A program made the position numbers and the translations under genes. A DNA stretch of 64,000 nucleotides. Source: Cornus controversa (Eukaryota > Streptophyta > Magnoliopsida > Cornales > Cornaceae). Below are positions 36,710-48,499 of this stretch, one piece after another (the stretch's first letter is position 1; the number at the start of each line of letters is the position of its first letter). The stretch spans positions 51,514,270 to 51,578,269 of the forward strand of contig CM048846.1 of assembly GCA_026545225.1 (NCBI GenBank). Direction: 5' to 3'. The notes below the pieces were generated by a model that searched no databases, was not told the origin of the DNA, and saw only the letters and a list, made by a program, of their open reading frames with translations.

Positions 36710-37907
36710 GGGAAAATTACAACTAAGTCCTACTTTTCCCTGCAAAAGACAACTAAATCCTATAAAAAAATTTATTGGACCAATAAGTCCTACTTTTTAA
36801 CCTCTTGTCCATTTAACTTCTAAACCACTCAACTTTCCACTTTTACCCTTATCAGATTAGATTTAACAGTTTGCAATTATAATTTTTATTTCAAAATTGA
36901 TATGTAAGTCAAAATTTTCTATTTGACTATTTAAACATGTCTAAATTTTTTCTATTAGCAAATAATTTTTTTTTCATTTATATTTAGTGTTCCCTTTATG
37001 GATGGGTTTCAAATTCACATTAATTAATGGTCCTTTATGCTCAGTTATACACTTATACAAAACATTACATGTGCAATTACTATACAAATCTTTAAGTAGT
37101 AAGTTTGCTAATATTTTTGTTTTGTTATTAAAATCTAATCTATTATTTTTTTTATTAGCTGCTTATTTATTTTAGTTTCTATCCTCTCTTTCTTCCCGGT
37201 AAGTTTCTGTCCTATTTTTCATTGTCTAATAATGATTAATCTTGTTATTGGTAGTGATTGATTAGTTTTAGATATACTACAGAATAAATTGTATGATATT
37301 TATATATATATTTTTTTATTTTTATGTTTTTCCTTTCCATGCAGTCTTGGTTCATCCACCAGAATATATTAATATATTAGACTATTAGTAATTACTAACT
37401 GAATATTAGTTTATAAGTTACTAATTGAATAGTTAAATTAGTAATGACTAATTCTTTAATCACTGTATACTAATGACTACAAATATGTTACCCTCATTAA
37501 TAATTCAAAAGGATAAAATTTTATTCAAATTGTTTCAATAAAAAAAAATAATATTTTTTTACTTTTTAAATATAATTTTTAATTGTTATATATGAAAAAT
37601 TATTGTCGTAAAATCTACAAAAGATTTTTGGAATTGAACTTTAATTAAATTAATTATAATTTAAATTTATAATATAATATTCATTAATTAACTAAAATAT
37701 ATAAAAAAAACACTACATATCAATTTTTGAATGGAAATTATAATTGCAAAATTTTAAATCTATGTTTGATAAGGGTATAAGTGGAAAGTTGAGTAGTTTA
37801 AAACTTAAGTGGAATTTTTTTTCGAAAGTAGGACTTGTTGGTCTTGTGAAATTTTTTATAGGACTTGTCCTTTGTAAGGAAAAGTAGGACTTAGAGGTAA
37901 TTTTCCC
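36710..37907. mobile_element. Non-autonomous Mutator-like element
   Basis: Ends are GGGAAAATTAC and its inverse. The terminal inverted repeats are about 150 bp, with shared blocks TAAGTCCTACTTTTCC, AAGTCCTACTTT and CTCAACTTTCCACTT. A perfect 9-bp duplication TATATAAAA flanks it (36701-36709 and 37908-37916). The interior is very AT-rich with no transposase or captured gene. Long inverted ends plus a 9-bp duplication are the hallmark of MULEs. Confidence 0.92.
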
Positions 37908-38090
37908 TATATAAAACTCCAGTAGATATTTGTACAAGTCTAATTTGTGCCATTCTATTTGATGTTTTGTATTACAATTTGAATGTCCATATTAGGTCAT
38001 CATCTAATTGTATAGAAAATTTATAAGGTATTGGTAAAAAGCTTGCACAAAGGCAGAAGTGTTAATGTGAAATCTAAAAGAGTGTAATAC

Positions 38091-38395
38091 CCTCGTCGGC
38101 ACACTTACTTCCGGCTGGGTTCAGGCTCTGATAGCAATTGTAATACCCCGCTCCAATACATGGTATGATATTATCCGCTTTGGGCCTGATCCCGCACGAT
38201 TTTGCTCTTGGGTTTTACCCCAAAAGGCCTCATACCATTTGAAGAGAATATACTACATATAAGTACATCCCCTTTTCCACACCCAGGCGACGTGGGATTG
38301 AGCACCCTGTACCCTGTCAATGTGGTAGCTCAGCCTAGTGTCTATCTTCGCACCCGCCCACTCACACCAGTCCACAAGGGTTAGTACACTTCAGA
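38091..38395 (-). mobile_element. TRIM-like LTR with adjoining primer-binding region
   Basis: On the minus strand an LTR runs from about 38395 to 38139 (GGGGTATTACA end). It is followed by a primer-site-like TATCAGAGCCTGAACC (38138-38115) and about 30 bp of internal DNA. Shared blocks with 23885-24198 and 38964-39169 include CAATCCCACGTCGCC and GGCCTTTTGGGGTAAAAC. Partial, no coding capacity. Confidence 0.6.
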
Positions 38396-38404
38396 TAGCG
38401 GAGA

Positions 38405-39990
38405 ATCCTATAGACAGTTGCCAAATGTATTTCTTTTGGTGAGTGCATAAATTGACTTACTTATAGGCTATATCTGGCCTTGTGTGTGATAGATAGATCA
38501 ATTTTTCCACCAACCTTTGATACACGCCTCGGTCAACTACAACATCTTCCTTTGCTTCTCCTCACTTACGATTCTGCTCAATAGGAGTATCAGTTGGCTT
38601 ACATCCTAACATTCCAATTTCATATAGTAGTTCAATAATGTACTTTTGTTGTGAGACAAAGATCCCATTTTTGAGTGAGCCACTTCAATTCCTAGGAAGT
38701 GCTTGAGTTTTCCAAGATCTTTTATTTCAAATTCTTTTGCAAAATGCCCTTTTAGTTGACTTATCTCTTCTAGGTCATTTTCGGTTACAATTATATCATC
38801 TACATAGACAATTAGCACTGTCACTTTCCCTAAAGTTGAGAACTTGATAAAAAGAGTGTGATCTCCTTGACTTTGCCGATATTTCATCTCCACCATAGCT
38901 TCTGTAAATCTTCCAAACCATGCTCTAGGAGACTGTTTAAGGCCATATAGTGCTTTTCGGAGCTGTAATCACCCGCGGGGTGGATTGCCGAGGCATGTCA
39001 AGATTGCTCAATCCCACATCGCCTGGGTGTGTAAAAGGGGATGTGCTTATATGTAGTATGTTCTTTTCAAATGGTATGAGGCCTTTTGGGGTAAAACCTA
39101 AGAACAAAACCATGCGGGCTGGGCCTAAAGCGGACAATATCATACCATGTGTTGGAGCGGGGTATTACAGGAGCTTGCACACTTCACTGTTATCATCAGC
39201 ATTCCCCTACAGACCAGGTGACATCTTCATGTATACCTCCTCCACTTAGTCACCATGTAAGAAGGCATTCTTTACATCAAACTGTTGCAAAGGCCAATTA
39301 AGATTAGTAACCAAAGATAGTAAAACACAGATAGTGTTCATTTTTGTCACAGGAGCAAACATCTCCTGATAATTTATCCCGTAAGTCTGAGTGTAGCCCT
39401 TCGCCACTAGTATAGCCTTATATCTCTCCAAAGTATCATCAGCATTATATTTTACTGTAAACACCCATTTACACCCAACATGTTTCTTACCATTATGAAG
39501 TTCAACAATCTCCCAAGTTTTGTTCTTTTCAAGGGCTCTCATTTCGTCACTCATGGCTGCCCTCCAATTATTATCTCTCAGTACCTCTTGAACTGTTTTG
39601 GGTATTTCAATGAAATTTAATTAAGTGAGAAAGGCTTTATATGCGGGTGATAGTTTATCAAATGAGATAAAATTGGATATGAGATGTTGGGTACACCTCC
39701 TGGTGCCTTTTCTAAGAGCTATTGGCATGTTTAGGTCAACAAAGAACAAGAATCTAGAGAAGGTGGAGTTTCATTACTTGCCATGGGTTCTGATTCTTAG
39801 ACTAGCTCTAGGTTGTTTCTTCCTTGAATAGACCTTAAGTGGCATAGTTTGATCACCCCCCACCTTCTCATGTTCGGTTTCAGGCAAGGCATCAATTCCA
39901 ATAGAAAGAGGAGGTGATGGTTTGTTAAAATTGGTAGGTAAATCAACATGTAAATTTGTGCTGGGTAGGTCATGAAGGAAGGACCCAAAT
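38405..39990 (-). mobile_element. Ty1/copia pol fragment (reverse transcriptase region)
   Basis: Minus-strand pieces carry copia RT blocks: WEIVELHNGKKHVGCKWVF and QQFDVKNAFLHGD (39554-39246), VLIVYVDDIIVTENDLEEI and LGKLKHFLGIEVA (38896-38606), and YLSHTRPDIAYA with QFMHSPKE toward 38430. A TRIM solo LTR splits it at 38964-39169. No LTRs are attached. It is broken in several places and is an old relic. Confidence 0.8.
38964..39169 (+). mobile_element. 206-bp TRIM solo LTR inserted in the copia RT
   Basis: It begins TGTAATCACCC and ends GGGGTATTACA, with a perfect 5-bp duplication GGAGC (38959-38963 and 39170-39174). It contains CAATCCCACATCGCCTGG and a TATA-like GCTTATATGTAG. This copy fixes the true ends of the TRIM LTR family seen at 23.9 and 38.1 kb. 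Confidence 0.85.
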
Positions 39991-39999
39991 ATCGTCTAC

Positions 40000-42900
40000 T
40001 AACTAGTACTAATAATAGATAGAAAGAGAAAGAACATCTGAAAAGACGTAATCTGATACTCTCTTGATGCCAGGGGAAAGAATGGTTATTTTATAATCTA
40101 AGGTTCTGCGGGTGACCGAACCAAGCCTCTAAACGGAAGGGGGAGAGAAAGAAGGCTCTCGGATGAAGGCTGTCAATTCATAGGTCACTGCCATAGACGA
40201 ATCTTACAGTGGCAAGTCGACCACCTCAGATGAAAGTGCTAGTTGATCGAGATTTGAAAGTGGATGATAAAAAGGGATCACTTCATACAACAGGTTTTGA
40301 ATTTTCATGGAAAAGAAGTATCGCATATCGCCATGGAATAGATATTCCTTTGTTTCTTTGTCGAGTGAGCTTTTGCTTCTTCGCTTTCCTTTTTTAGGTC
40401 AATTGGCTATTCATCAGGTCGAGGGAACCAGCCCTTGCACGGTAGGGTTCTATTAAGTGAATTCTTTGGATAGGTAAATTAGCGCGATTGGATGCAGGAA
40501 GCGGGGAATGAATCGTTGAGGACCACTTTCATGCAGGTGTGCTATATAACAAGGTTTCTCAGAATAAAGCCACTCAGAGGATACAGGAGTCTTTTATAGA
40601 ATAGGAAGGCGGCACAATGTGCAATTTCACCAGTAGTAGACCACCATCCGTAAATACATTCTTACAATGGATAAGGAACGTCTTGTATGGGGAGAGCATT
40701 AGAGGAAATAAGAGAGCTAGCTCAGTTCAAAGTGAGAAAAGTATTCAATTCAAAGAGTAGCCAAAGGAAGCACCCCAAAGCTAATCCAAATATTAGACAC
40801 GGTCCTCGCCCAAGAAAGAAGAAAAGAACCCGTAAGCGTATACACGAAGCTTAGGAAGAAGTCTGATTCCCTATAATATTTCTTCTTGAGATGAGATCGA
40901 CTGCTTGTCTCATTAATTGCTTTTGGCAAAGGGATAGCATGCTTAAGCAATTGGTTGGTTTCGGTCGAACAAGATTGATTGATTTCATATCTGGGCATCC
41001 AGCCAATGCATTCATTTCTATTCCGCTGGTATGGTACACTTCACACGAAAAAAATATCTATTCACAAAGTAAAGAGAGGGGACAGTTTAAGAGAGAGAAT
41101 CGAATTGAGAGCTTAAAGTTCCAATTGTAGCTGAATCTCTTATGAAGGCAGGGGCCGATTCATCTCATGAGGTTTAAGAGAGCTCTGATCGATAAACTGG
41201 CAAGGCGGGCTAAGCAAGCCTTTCTGAAGTAGTCCGTTTGGCTTCTGTTTTATAGGTTTCGTGGAGTCAAGGTTTGAGCCCCGCTTGCTATACGATATAT
41301 ATTTTGAGATATTGACTTGAACCTTTTAAATAATATCAGTTATAGCTAGAGGAAGCAAGTAGAGGCCAGTTTTAATCGGTCAGCGGAAAGGCTCGATTCG
41401 ATGCTTCTGTCTTGGACAACATTGATTATTCTGTTCTGTCACCTCTGCTTGATGGTAGGAGGAGCTGCTATCGGCCTAGTTAGCTATGGCTAGGTCGCTC
41501 ATCTGTAGCTTAGCTTCTTGAATTCCTGAGTGAGGGGTTAGCAGGGCTTAAACCACTAAAGTGAGTGCTCTTGGCCTTTTGCCCAAAGAAGGTTTCCCTC
41601 TTCACAGCAAGATAGGAGCAAGTAAAGCAGGAGGCCTTATTGGAGTATAGCTTCTTGTAGGACAGTTCCCACTCGCCAACTTTCTCAGTGTGCTTGAACT
41701 AACTGGCTTATCAAGAAAGTCCCACTGTATCTTATTCGTAGTACTTGATTTGGGCTGTTCCCACAGTAGCTGTATCTGAAAGTCTCGATCTCTGACTTGC
41801 AAACTGATTTTATCAAAACTCGGTCAAATTGCTTTTCATATTCCATTTCACCTTAATGGACAGTGTCATCGAAATCCACTATTGGCACAAACCCGGTTTG
41901 GTACCAACCTATTTTCCCCCTTGAGAGCTGCAGCTACGAGGCATCCACTGGCTGATTCCCTGCCTCCTCCCTTCCCTCTATTCCCTTCATATGGTCAGTC
42001 CTAGCTCCTTCTGGCCGGGGTTGATCTAATCTTAGGCAAGCAAATGCTCAAACAGGCCCTTACCTTCTTATTTTCTTATCTTTTCAATGCCAAAATGTAG
42101 TCGACTTACTTTTGGGAAATGGCCATCTACTCTCGGCTGACTATGCGAACAGTTGGTCTTGAAGAGCCTTATTCCTCCCCTTAAACCCCCCTCTCACACA
42201 GAGAAAGAAAAAGAAGCAAAAGCTGAGTACTCTACAAACAACAAAAATACAGCTATGACTGAAAGCCTTTCGCTCGGGCCTCTTTCATAGAGTCCCTTTC
42301 GCTACACTTCCCAGAATAACAATCTTCAGAACATCCTCTGCTTCCTTAGTGCCATGGATAACTGAAAGGGAAGATTTTTTAACAACGGATTTCGCCAACA
42401 ACAGAGTCCTTCTTTGACAGCTCTTTCAACAGCTCGTACACAATGATATTACATATAGTGATCACAGAAAGTTTGCAGGCCACTGAGGATAAAGGTTGCA
42501 TCAAGTCGAGGTCCAGGAAGTCTATTTCGGTATCAATCCCTAAACAACTTGCCCATAAATGACTGTCCGTGCCTGGCGGGGGAGTCAAAAAGGTGATGCA
42601 ATACTGGCCTCAGTTTCTTAGTTTCTAGCTTGAGGATCTTGCGGTCTGTCCATTCCAGTGGTTCAGGACTCAAGCTAGTTGGCCTCTTTTCGATAGTTAG
42701 AAGGCCTGTTCAATCTATCTGATGTAGGAAGAGTTCATCTATTCGATTGATTCCCTTCATTTAATTCAGTAGATCACTTCTTTCCTTTATAACTCTTTAA
42801 CTTGACTTATGTGCTAGGCTAGGGACTCTCTTCAAGTAGATTTAATGCTGTCGGATAGGGGGCAGAGGTAAGCATTCCTGTCTTAAGCCAATCGGTCCTA

Positions 42901-43640
42901 TTTTCTTCCTTCCGTTACAATTGCTTCAGCAAGATCTGCTTTAGGTATTTGAAATGGTGCTTTCTTTTGAGTTGAAGAGGAGTGGCTCTTTTACTTCGTT
43001 CCTTCCAGTTCAGAAAGCGAGAGTCGGGAAGTTTTCTCTTGTCTGATGAGTGACAAGTGCTATAAGGTCATTTTTGTTTAGTGACAAGCCTTGTGAAAGC
43101 AACCAGTAAAGAGGGAGCGCTCATCTCTTCGATCTCTTTCTTTCCTTCCGGGGTGAAGGAGCTAGCTAAACCAATTCCAGAGTTCATTAGTGAATCTCAA
43201 TCAAATCAATGGTTGTTGATGGCCTGTTCAAGTATCATATAATTATATTACAATTTACGTGAAAAAGGGTGCAAGTGCTACTTGTATTAGAATCTCCCCC
43301 CGGCAGAGCTTAGCTATTTTACTAACTTGTTCCATTAGCGTAGAGTTTAAAACATATAAAGTGTATCCCCCAATAGAGTAGGAAATTCTTACCTCTATCA
43401 TTGGCAACTTCTACTATAAAGGAATCGATTCCATTCCCTTCCATTAAAGAGATAGATCCTCCTTTCATAAGGTCTCTTCTTAGGGAGTAGGAAGTGTCTG
43501 CAAGCCTAGTCCTTTGAGCTCGGACTCCAACAAGAGTTCAAGCATTAGAAGAAGAGGTAGGACTAATCTGGGTATTCATCCTTTCCTAGAGTGAGTTCTT
43601 TTGTAAGTAGAAGGCAGCCATCTAAGGGATTTAAATATGT
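40000..43640. other. Possible mitochondrial-derived DNA (NUMT), no intact gene
   Basis: Base composition shifts to a more balanced GC content than the flanks. The texture (purine-rich words such as GGAAGCGGGG, GGTCGAGGGAACC, GAGAGTCGGGAAG) resembles plant mitochondrial spacer DNA. Frames such as 40209-40397 and 40891-41130 are short and match no mitochondrial protein I can name. The junctions are approximate. The neighbouring copia piece could have travelled with it, since plant mitochondrial genomes carry such relics. Confidence 0.4.
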
Positions 43641-43901
43641 TGAATATAGTTATTGATCGAGATTAATAGGTTCTTATATTTCCATACTTGTATATGTTTG
43701 AGTGCACATACGTGTACTTGTCTTTTTGGTTGCTTTTGGATGGGTGGAGACCGATATAGGTAGTTAGGCCAACATTGGTAGAGGAATTTGTCTTTGTTTA
43801 GAAATTGTATTGTTGAAAAATTTCAACTCAAAAAAATAAAAAATAAAAAGGTCTAATGGAATTAAATTATGCTCCTACATATTTGAGCCTGCCTTTATCA
43901 A

Positions 43902-43934
43902 CATCACCATCACCATCACCATCACCATCACCAT
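43902..43934. repeat. (CATCAC)n microsatellite
   Basis: About five uninterrupted CATCAC units ending in CATGAGC. Confidence 0.95.
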
Positions 43935-44450
43935 GAGCACCTCCACCAATTTACTTGACTGATTTACTCATCCTAAGAGTGAATGCTCAAATTAGAGGGT
44001 TGTTTTATGGTTCTTAAATTCACTGTTTTTCCAACCAATTCTGGCCATTCCAAATCATTTTTCATATGCCCCTAAATGTCATGAAGAACTTTGGAGAAAC
44101 ATTCCAAAAGTCCTATAAACAGTTTTGGAGGATGGTATTGATTTTGTTGAATATTTTTGGAAGATGTAGTTTATAGATGTTTCCTGTTTGTTTTGGGATT
44201 CAAAATAAAAATAAAAATAAAATAAAGAAAACCTATTCTGCTTTATTATTATTATTTTTATTAAATCATATAAGAATCAGAAGGCTTTTGCCAAGAATAG
44301 AATAGTGTGAACCACTTCAAAATAAGGACTCTCATTCAGCTCCACCTTTAAGACATCCAAACTAATTAATTAATTAATGTGGTTACTTTTTACAAGAGGA
44401 GAAAGAAAACGCTTTAGTAGCTTCCATCTTAAAGAGGTCAAAGTTGGTAG

Positions 44451-44613
44451 GACTCTGAATCAGACGAAAATTAACGTAGTTGGTAAGTATGTTGTTAGTA
44501 AAATAGGGCTCTGAATCAGATGCAAATTAAGGTAGTTGGTAAGTATGTTGTTAGTAAAATAGGGCTATGAATGAGATGCAAATTAACGTAGTTGGTAAGT
44601 ATGTTGTTAGCAG
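44451..44613. repeat. Three 56-bp tandem repeats
   Basis: Units start at 44451, 44507 and 44563. Each contains CTGAATCAGA or a close variant and GTAGTTGGTAAGTATGTTG. The copies differ at only a few positions. Confidence 0.9.
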
Positions 44614-44614
44614 A

Positions 44615-45895
44615 CGAGGATTAAATTGTGATGTATATTTTTGTAAGTGACAATTTTTAGTGTTAAAATCAAATATGATCGAGTTGTATATTTTGAATTA
44701 TATTCTTGTTATTGATCATGTAATTGAAGTTTCAGAGTGAGCATGTAATTCTATACCAACCATGCAAATGTTCTTCAAAAGATGAAACTTGAATCTTTGG
44801 AAGAAGTCATCAATGATCTAAACAGGAATTTGATCGATTGAATTTTTAAGATAGTTCCAAATACATTAAGTACATCGTTGATTAAATATGAGAGTCACGT
44901 AGTCCATGTAAAGTGGTGAGAACACATATATTTCAAACATGGAGATTCGGACCTTGAAAAGAGGAGGTTTTAAGCAAATTCGAACACTCTTCAAAGTTAG
45001 ACCAATCCAGGGTTTAGCTAGACCGTTCCAAGAGGTCTCAGTATCTCTACATGAGTTTGCTATAGGACATGGACTGGTCCAAGAAAATGCTGGATAGGTC
45101 CAAGACTTCTAGTTTGAGGGATTTTGCCTATTTTGTCTTGTTTTGACCCAGAATTGACCTAGAACTTTTCTAAAACGTGGGGACTTGTTTCCTATTGATT
45201 TTCAACTTATTTTTAAAAACAAATTAGAGTTTTTAATCTTTATAAAAATCTCATATGTTTTCTCTCTAGGGGTGAAAAAATTGGTGCTTTTACAAAACTT
45301 TCAATACACATCAAATTGAGAATTTCTAGAGAGAAAGGATTGAGGATTTAGGGGGTCTCTATTTGCTTGATTAACTGTTCAAAGACTGTATTAAATATTT
45401 CTTCATGATTAAGTTACTGGATTGATTTCTTCTACAACTGTTCGTTGGTGAAGAAAAAGAAGATCGAGCTATGAAGGGGATAGAATAATTGCTGAGTGCT
45501 CGTGTTCTTCTAGTAACCATTCTGAGAGGATTTTGACGTTACTCGGGAATCTGCAGCAGTTAGATGAGGTAGTCGCAATAATAAATCTGAGGTGTTCCAC
45601 ATCAAAGTTTTTATCAGAGTGGAGTGGGTCGCGGTGTGAGTTTGGGACAAATTCTATTGTACATTGCTTCAATGATAGTGAATTTGCTTCTCCGAGACTG
45701 CAAAGTCTCACCTGTGATTTTTTTTTCCGATATGGGTTTACCACGTATATCTGGTGCATTCTTTACATTACTGCACTTTATTTTGTTTACTTGTTTTGTG
45801 GGATTGCTTAGAATTTTTATTAGACTTAAAATTGACTAATTTGAAAGATTAAGCAAAAAACGAGTAAACCTAATCACCCCCTCTAGGTTTTAAAT
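44615..45895 (+). mobile_element. Ty1/copia LTR (approximate ends)
   Basis: It has GGACTGGTCCA-type motifs near 45070, a TTTCTCTCTAGGGG leader near 45260, and a typical 3' part with CTTCTCCGAGACTGCAAAG and ACCACGTATATCTGG near 45690-45755. A CACCCCCTCTAGG tail follows at about 45877. It is the fuller copy of the family whose 5' fragment lies inverted at 28.6-29.4 kb. The 96- and 92-codon frames inside it are not genes. Confidence 0.65.
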
Positions 45896-47022
45896 CTAAC
45901 TTTTGTAGCCACTTCCACATCACGCAACTCACATAAATGACTAAAGGAGCACAAGCACTATCTTCACCACTACTTTAGTTTCAACTTCAACAGAACAATG
46001 AGGTGATTTTTTACTAACCAGGAAATTGGCTCTGAACTAGATTTTATGGGGGCTGATTGGGCATATGGAGAGAGATGGTTGTATTGTTTTAGCTTATAAT
46101 TGAATTGAAAATTAAACAATTATTATTGCTTACTTTATAAGAAAATAACTATTGTTCTTCTAATAAGAGCATCATCGGCTCTACGATGAATATTGTCATA
46201 GCACCTAAGTTTATATATTTTCTTTAATTTTATCATTTATAAACGTTATATCTAGTGTTCCTCTTACACATTCATTATTAATTTAAAATTAAACAATAAA
46301 TTAACTTATTCTAAACAGTAATTTTGTCTTTCTTAAATATGAAAAGATTAAAGCTAAAGTATAAAATTGGGTCTGCTTCTGAAGTACTTGGGAGCTCAAC
46401 TCATGCGCCTGGTTCTGACTCCTCTTTTTTTGGGCTTGCATAATAGCCCATTGAAGAGATTTGAAGTGCTGAGAACGCAAGCCTTCTTTCGAAGTTTAAA
46501 CCAAAGCTGATTGGTCTGGTTTAAATCTCTTGTGGGTTTAATGGGCTGTTTGAGGAATAAAATATTATAACCATTTCAAGTTTGTTTCACCACAACGGTC
46601 CTAACAAGCCCGTCAACCAAAATTGACCCATGAAATTTGAAAATCGATAACCAAAGTGATGATATCTAGAGCCCTAAATCATTGAATTTAGAATTGTAGA
46701 CACTTGAAAAAAAAAACTCGGAAAGGATTCATGTCGCAGTTCAGCCCCAAGTCGGTAAAAAGAAGTTGAATTTCATCCAAGGTAAGTATTTTTCATAAAT
46801 CATTTTCTTACAACTTCCATTAAGTTTGTGGAATTTTTATAAATGTGCTATGACATCATCAACGAAAAAAGATTGGAATATGCAACATGATGTACTATAT
46901 CAATTAGATAGATATTCAAATTAAATTTATTTGATGAGTTCTACTGTTGAATTTTGTGCGGGTATGGAGGACATGACAATGATAGACAAACAAAAGAATT
47001 TACTCACTAATAGGAGTACGTT
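45896..47022. other. No gene recognised
   Basis: AT-rich intergenic DNA without a clear element or coding frame. Confidence 0.5.
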
Positions 47023-47160
47023 TATAATACATCCGATGTAAATACACCGGATGAATTTGAATTATATATGCGTGTACAACACGCGCGATGTGTTTTATTG
47101 CATGTGTATAACACGCACAATTCAGATTCATTTGGTTTATTTACACTGGATGCGTTGTAG
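47023..47160. mobile_element. Foldback MITE-like inverted repeat
   Basis: The left arm (ACATCCGATGTAAATACACC, then GGATGAATTTGAATT and GCGTGT) pairs with the right arm (ACACGCACAATTCAGATTC, then TTTATTTACACTGGATGCG). Nearly the whole 138 bp could fold into one imperfect hairpin. The target duplication is not clear. Confidence 0.7.
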
Positions 47161-47304
47161 ATCTTCTCCACCAACATGTCCTTTTATTGTTAATATGACC
47201 GAACATAATAAATGACTCCAACTATTTACTGACATATATATTATATATATATATATATATGGAGCTACATGAGCTGCTTGTACATATTTCATATATGAGG
47301 AGTG

Positions 47305-48499
47305 ATAGGACAGCCGCTCAAGTCACTATCGTCTTTTTTTTTTTGTTTACAGACCTATAATAACATAATAATTAATGCATGTTTCTTATTTAATTGAATA
47401 CTAAAAATATAAAATTTCAAGACATAATTACTCTTTTAGTCATTTATTCCCTTACTAAATAGACCGTGTATACATATATATAGTGTGTGTATATATATAA
47501 ACTGTCATTTTCCTTTCTTTCTTTCTTTTTGTTTGTTTGTTTTTTTTTTTTTCCCCTTCTCACTTGATCGATATCCGCATGTATAATGTATATATATAAA
47601 CAACTACTTTATTTGTTTATAATATATACTTCTATATATCTACTAAGATAGAAAAAAGAAAAGCAGAAAAAACAAATTATACACTATCGTTCAAAGTTAA
47701 GTGAAGAGAGAGAAGAAAGGATCAAAAGGGCAATTTTGTTTTAAAATTTTATATTTTTAGTGTTCCACTAAAAGAGGAAACATGCATTAATTATTATATT
47801 ATTTTAAATTTGTAAATCAATCAAAAAAGTAACTGTAAGTAACTTGAATAACTGCCGCTGACACTCCTTTAAGATTTAAATTATTGCGTTGAAGTTAACT
47901 TATCTTTTATTAGTTGAGGTATATTTTACTTGCAGTAAAATGGCAGAGTACTAAGAAGTCTAAGCCCATTTTGTTTGCATTATTGTATATTAGACAAGGA
48001 GCGAAAGGTACAAGTATGGGACACATTTGGAGTCTTCTTGTATGGCCTATTCAAACTGGAAAAAATAGTTCCGTGTGATTAAATTCTCTTGACTTGTATG
48101 ATAAACTTTTAATGATTCCACATATATTGCACCACTCTTGGTGGATAGATATGTAAATGTGGAGTCATGGTCAAAGTCTTTGCAAGAAGTCGAAGATAGA
48201 CTAGCAATGTAACGTGTATGACACGATGCACTTTCTACACTATTATTAGACAACAGTTGTTTGCATTATTGCATTATTGTATTAGACAACAGCTGTTTGC
48301 ATTATTGTAAGGGTCAATCGTCTTAAATGTGTAATATTCATTTGAATTGATTTGTGGATAGGAGCAAGGCAGAATTATTTGGAAATAAATCACCCAATGA
48401 TAAAGTGAGATTTAAAGAAATAAAAATCAAATGATATTTCATTATAAAAAATTGCTCTTAAAAAATACAACATTTTTGAGTATAAAGGAAAAAAAATTT
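47305..48499 (+). repeat. Left copy of the segment flanking the satellite array
   Basis: It shares most of its length with 54762-56728 in the same orientation, including GACAGCCGCTCAAG at the start and GTATAAAGGAAAAAAAATTT at the end. It lacks 110 bp present in the right copy near 55072-55182, and the GTGTCC-rich insertion near 55806. It contains one RLP-upstream-type module at about 47960-48250. Confidence 0.85.

Noticed and set aside
38950-39249. 99-codon plus-strand frame
   Set aside because: It runs across the TRIM solo LTR and antisense copia pol, so it is chance.
40209-43200. Short frames in the mitochondrial-like block as possible organellar genes
   Set aside because: None matches a mitochondrial protein, rRNA or tRNA that I can recognise.
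45469-45839. Three overlapping 71-96 codon frames
   Set aside because: They lie in the 3' part of a copia LTR and track its conserved non-coding blocks.
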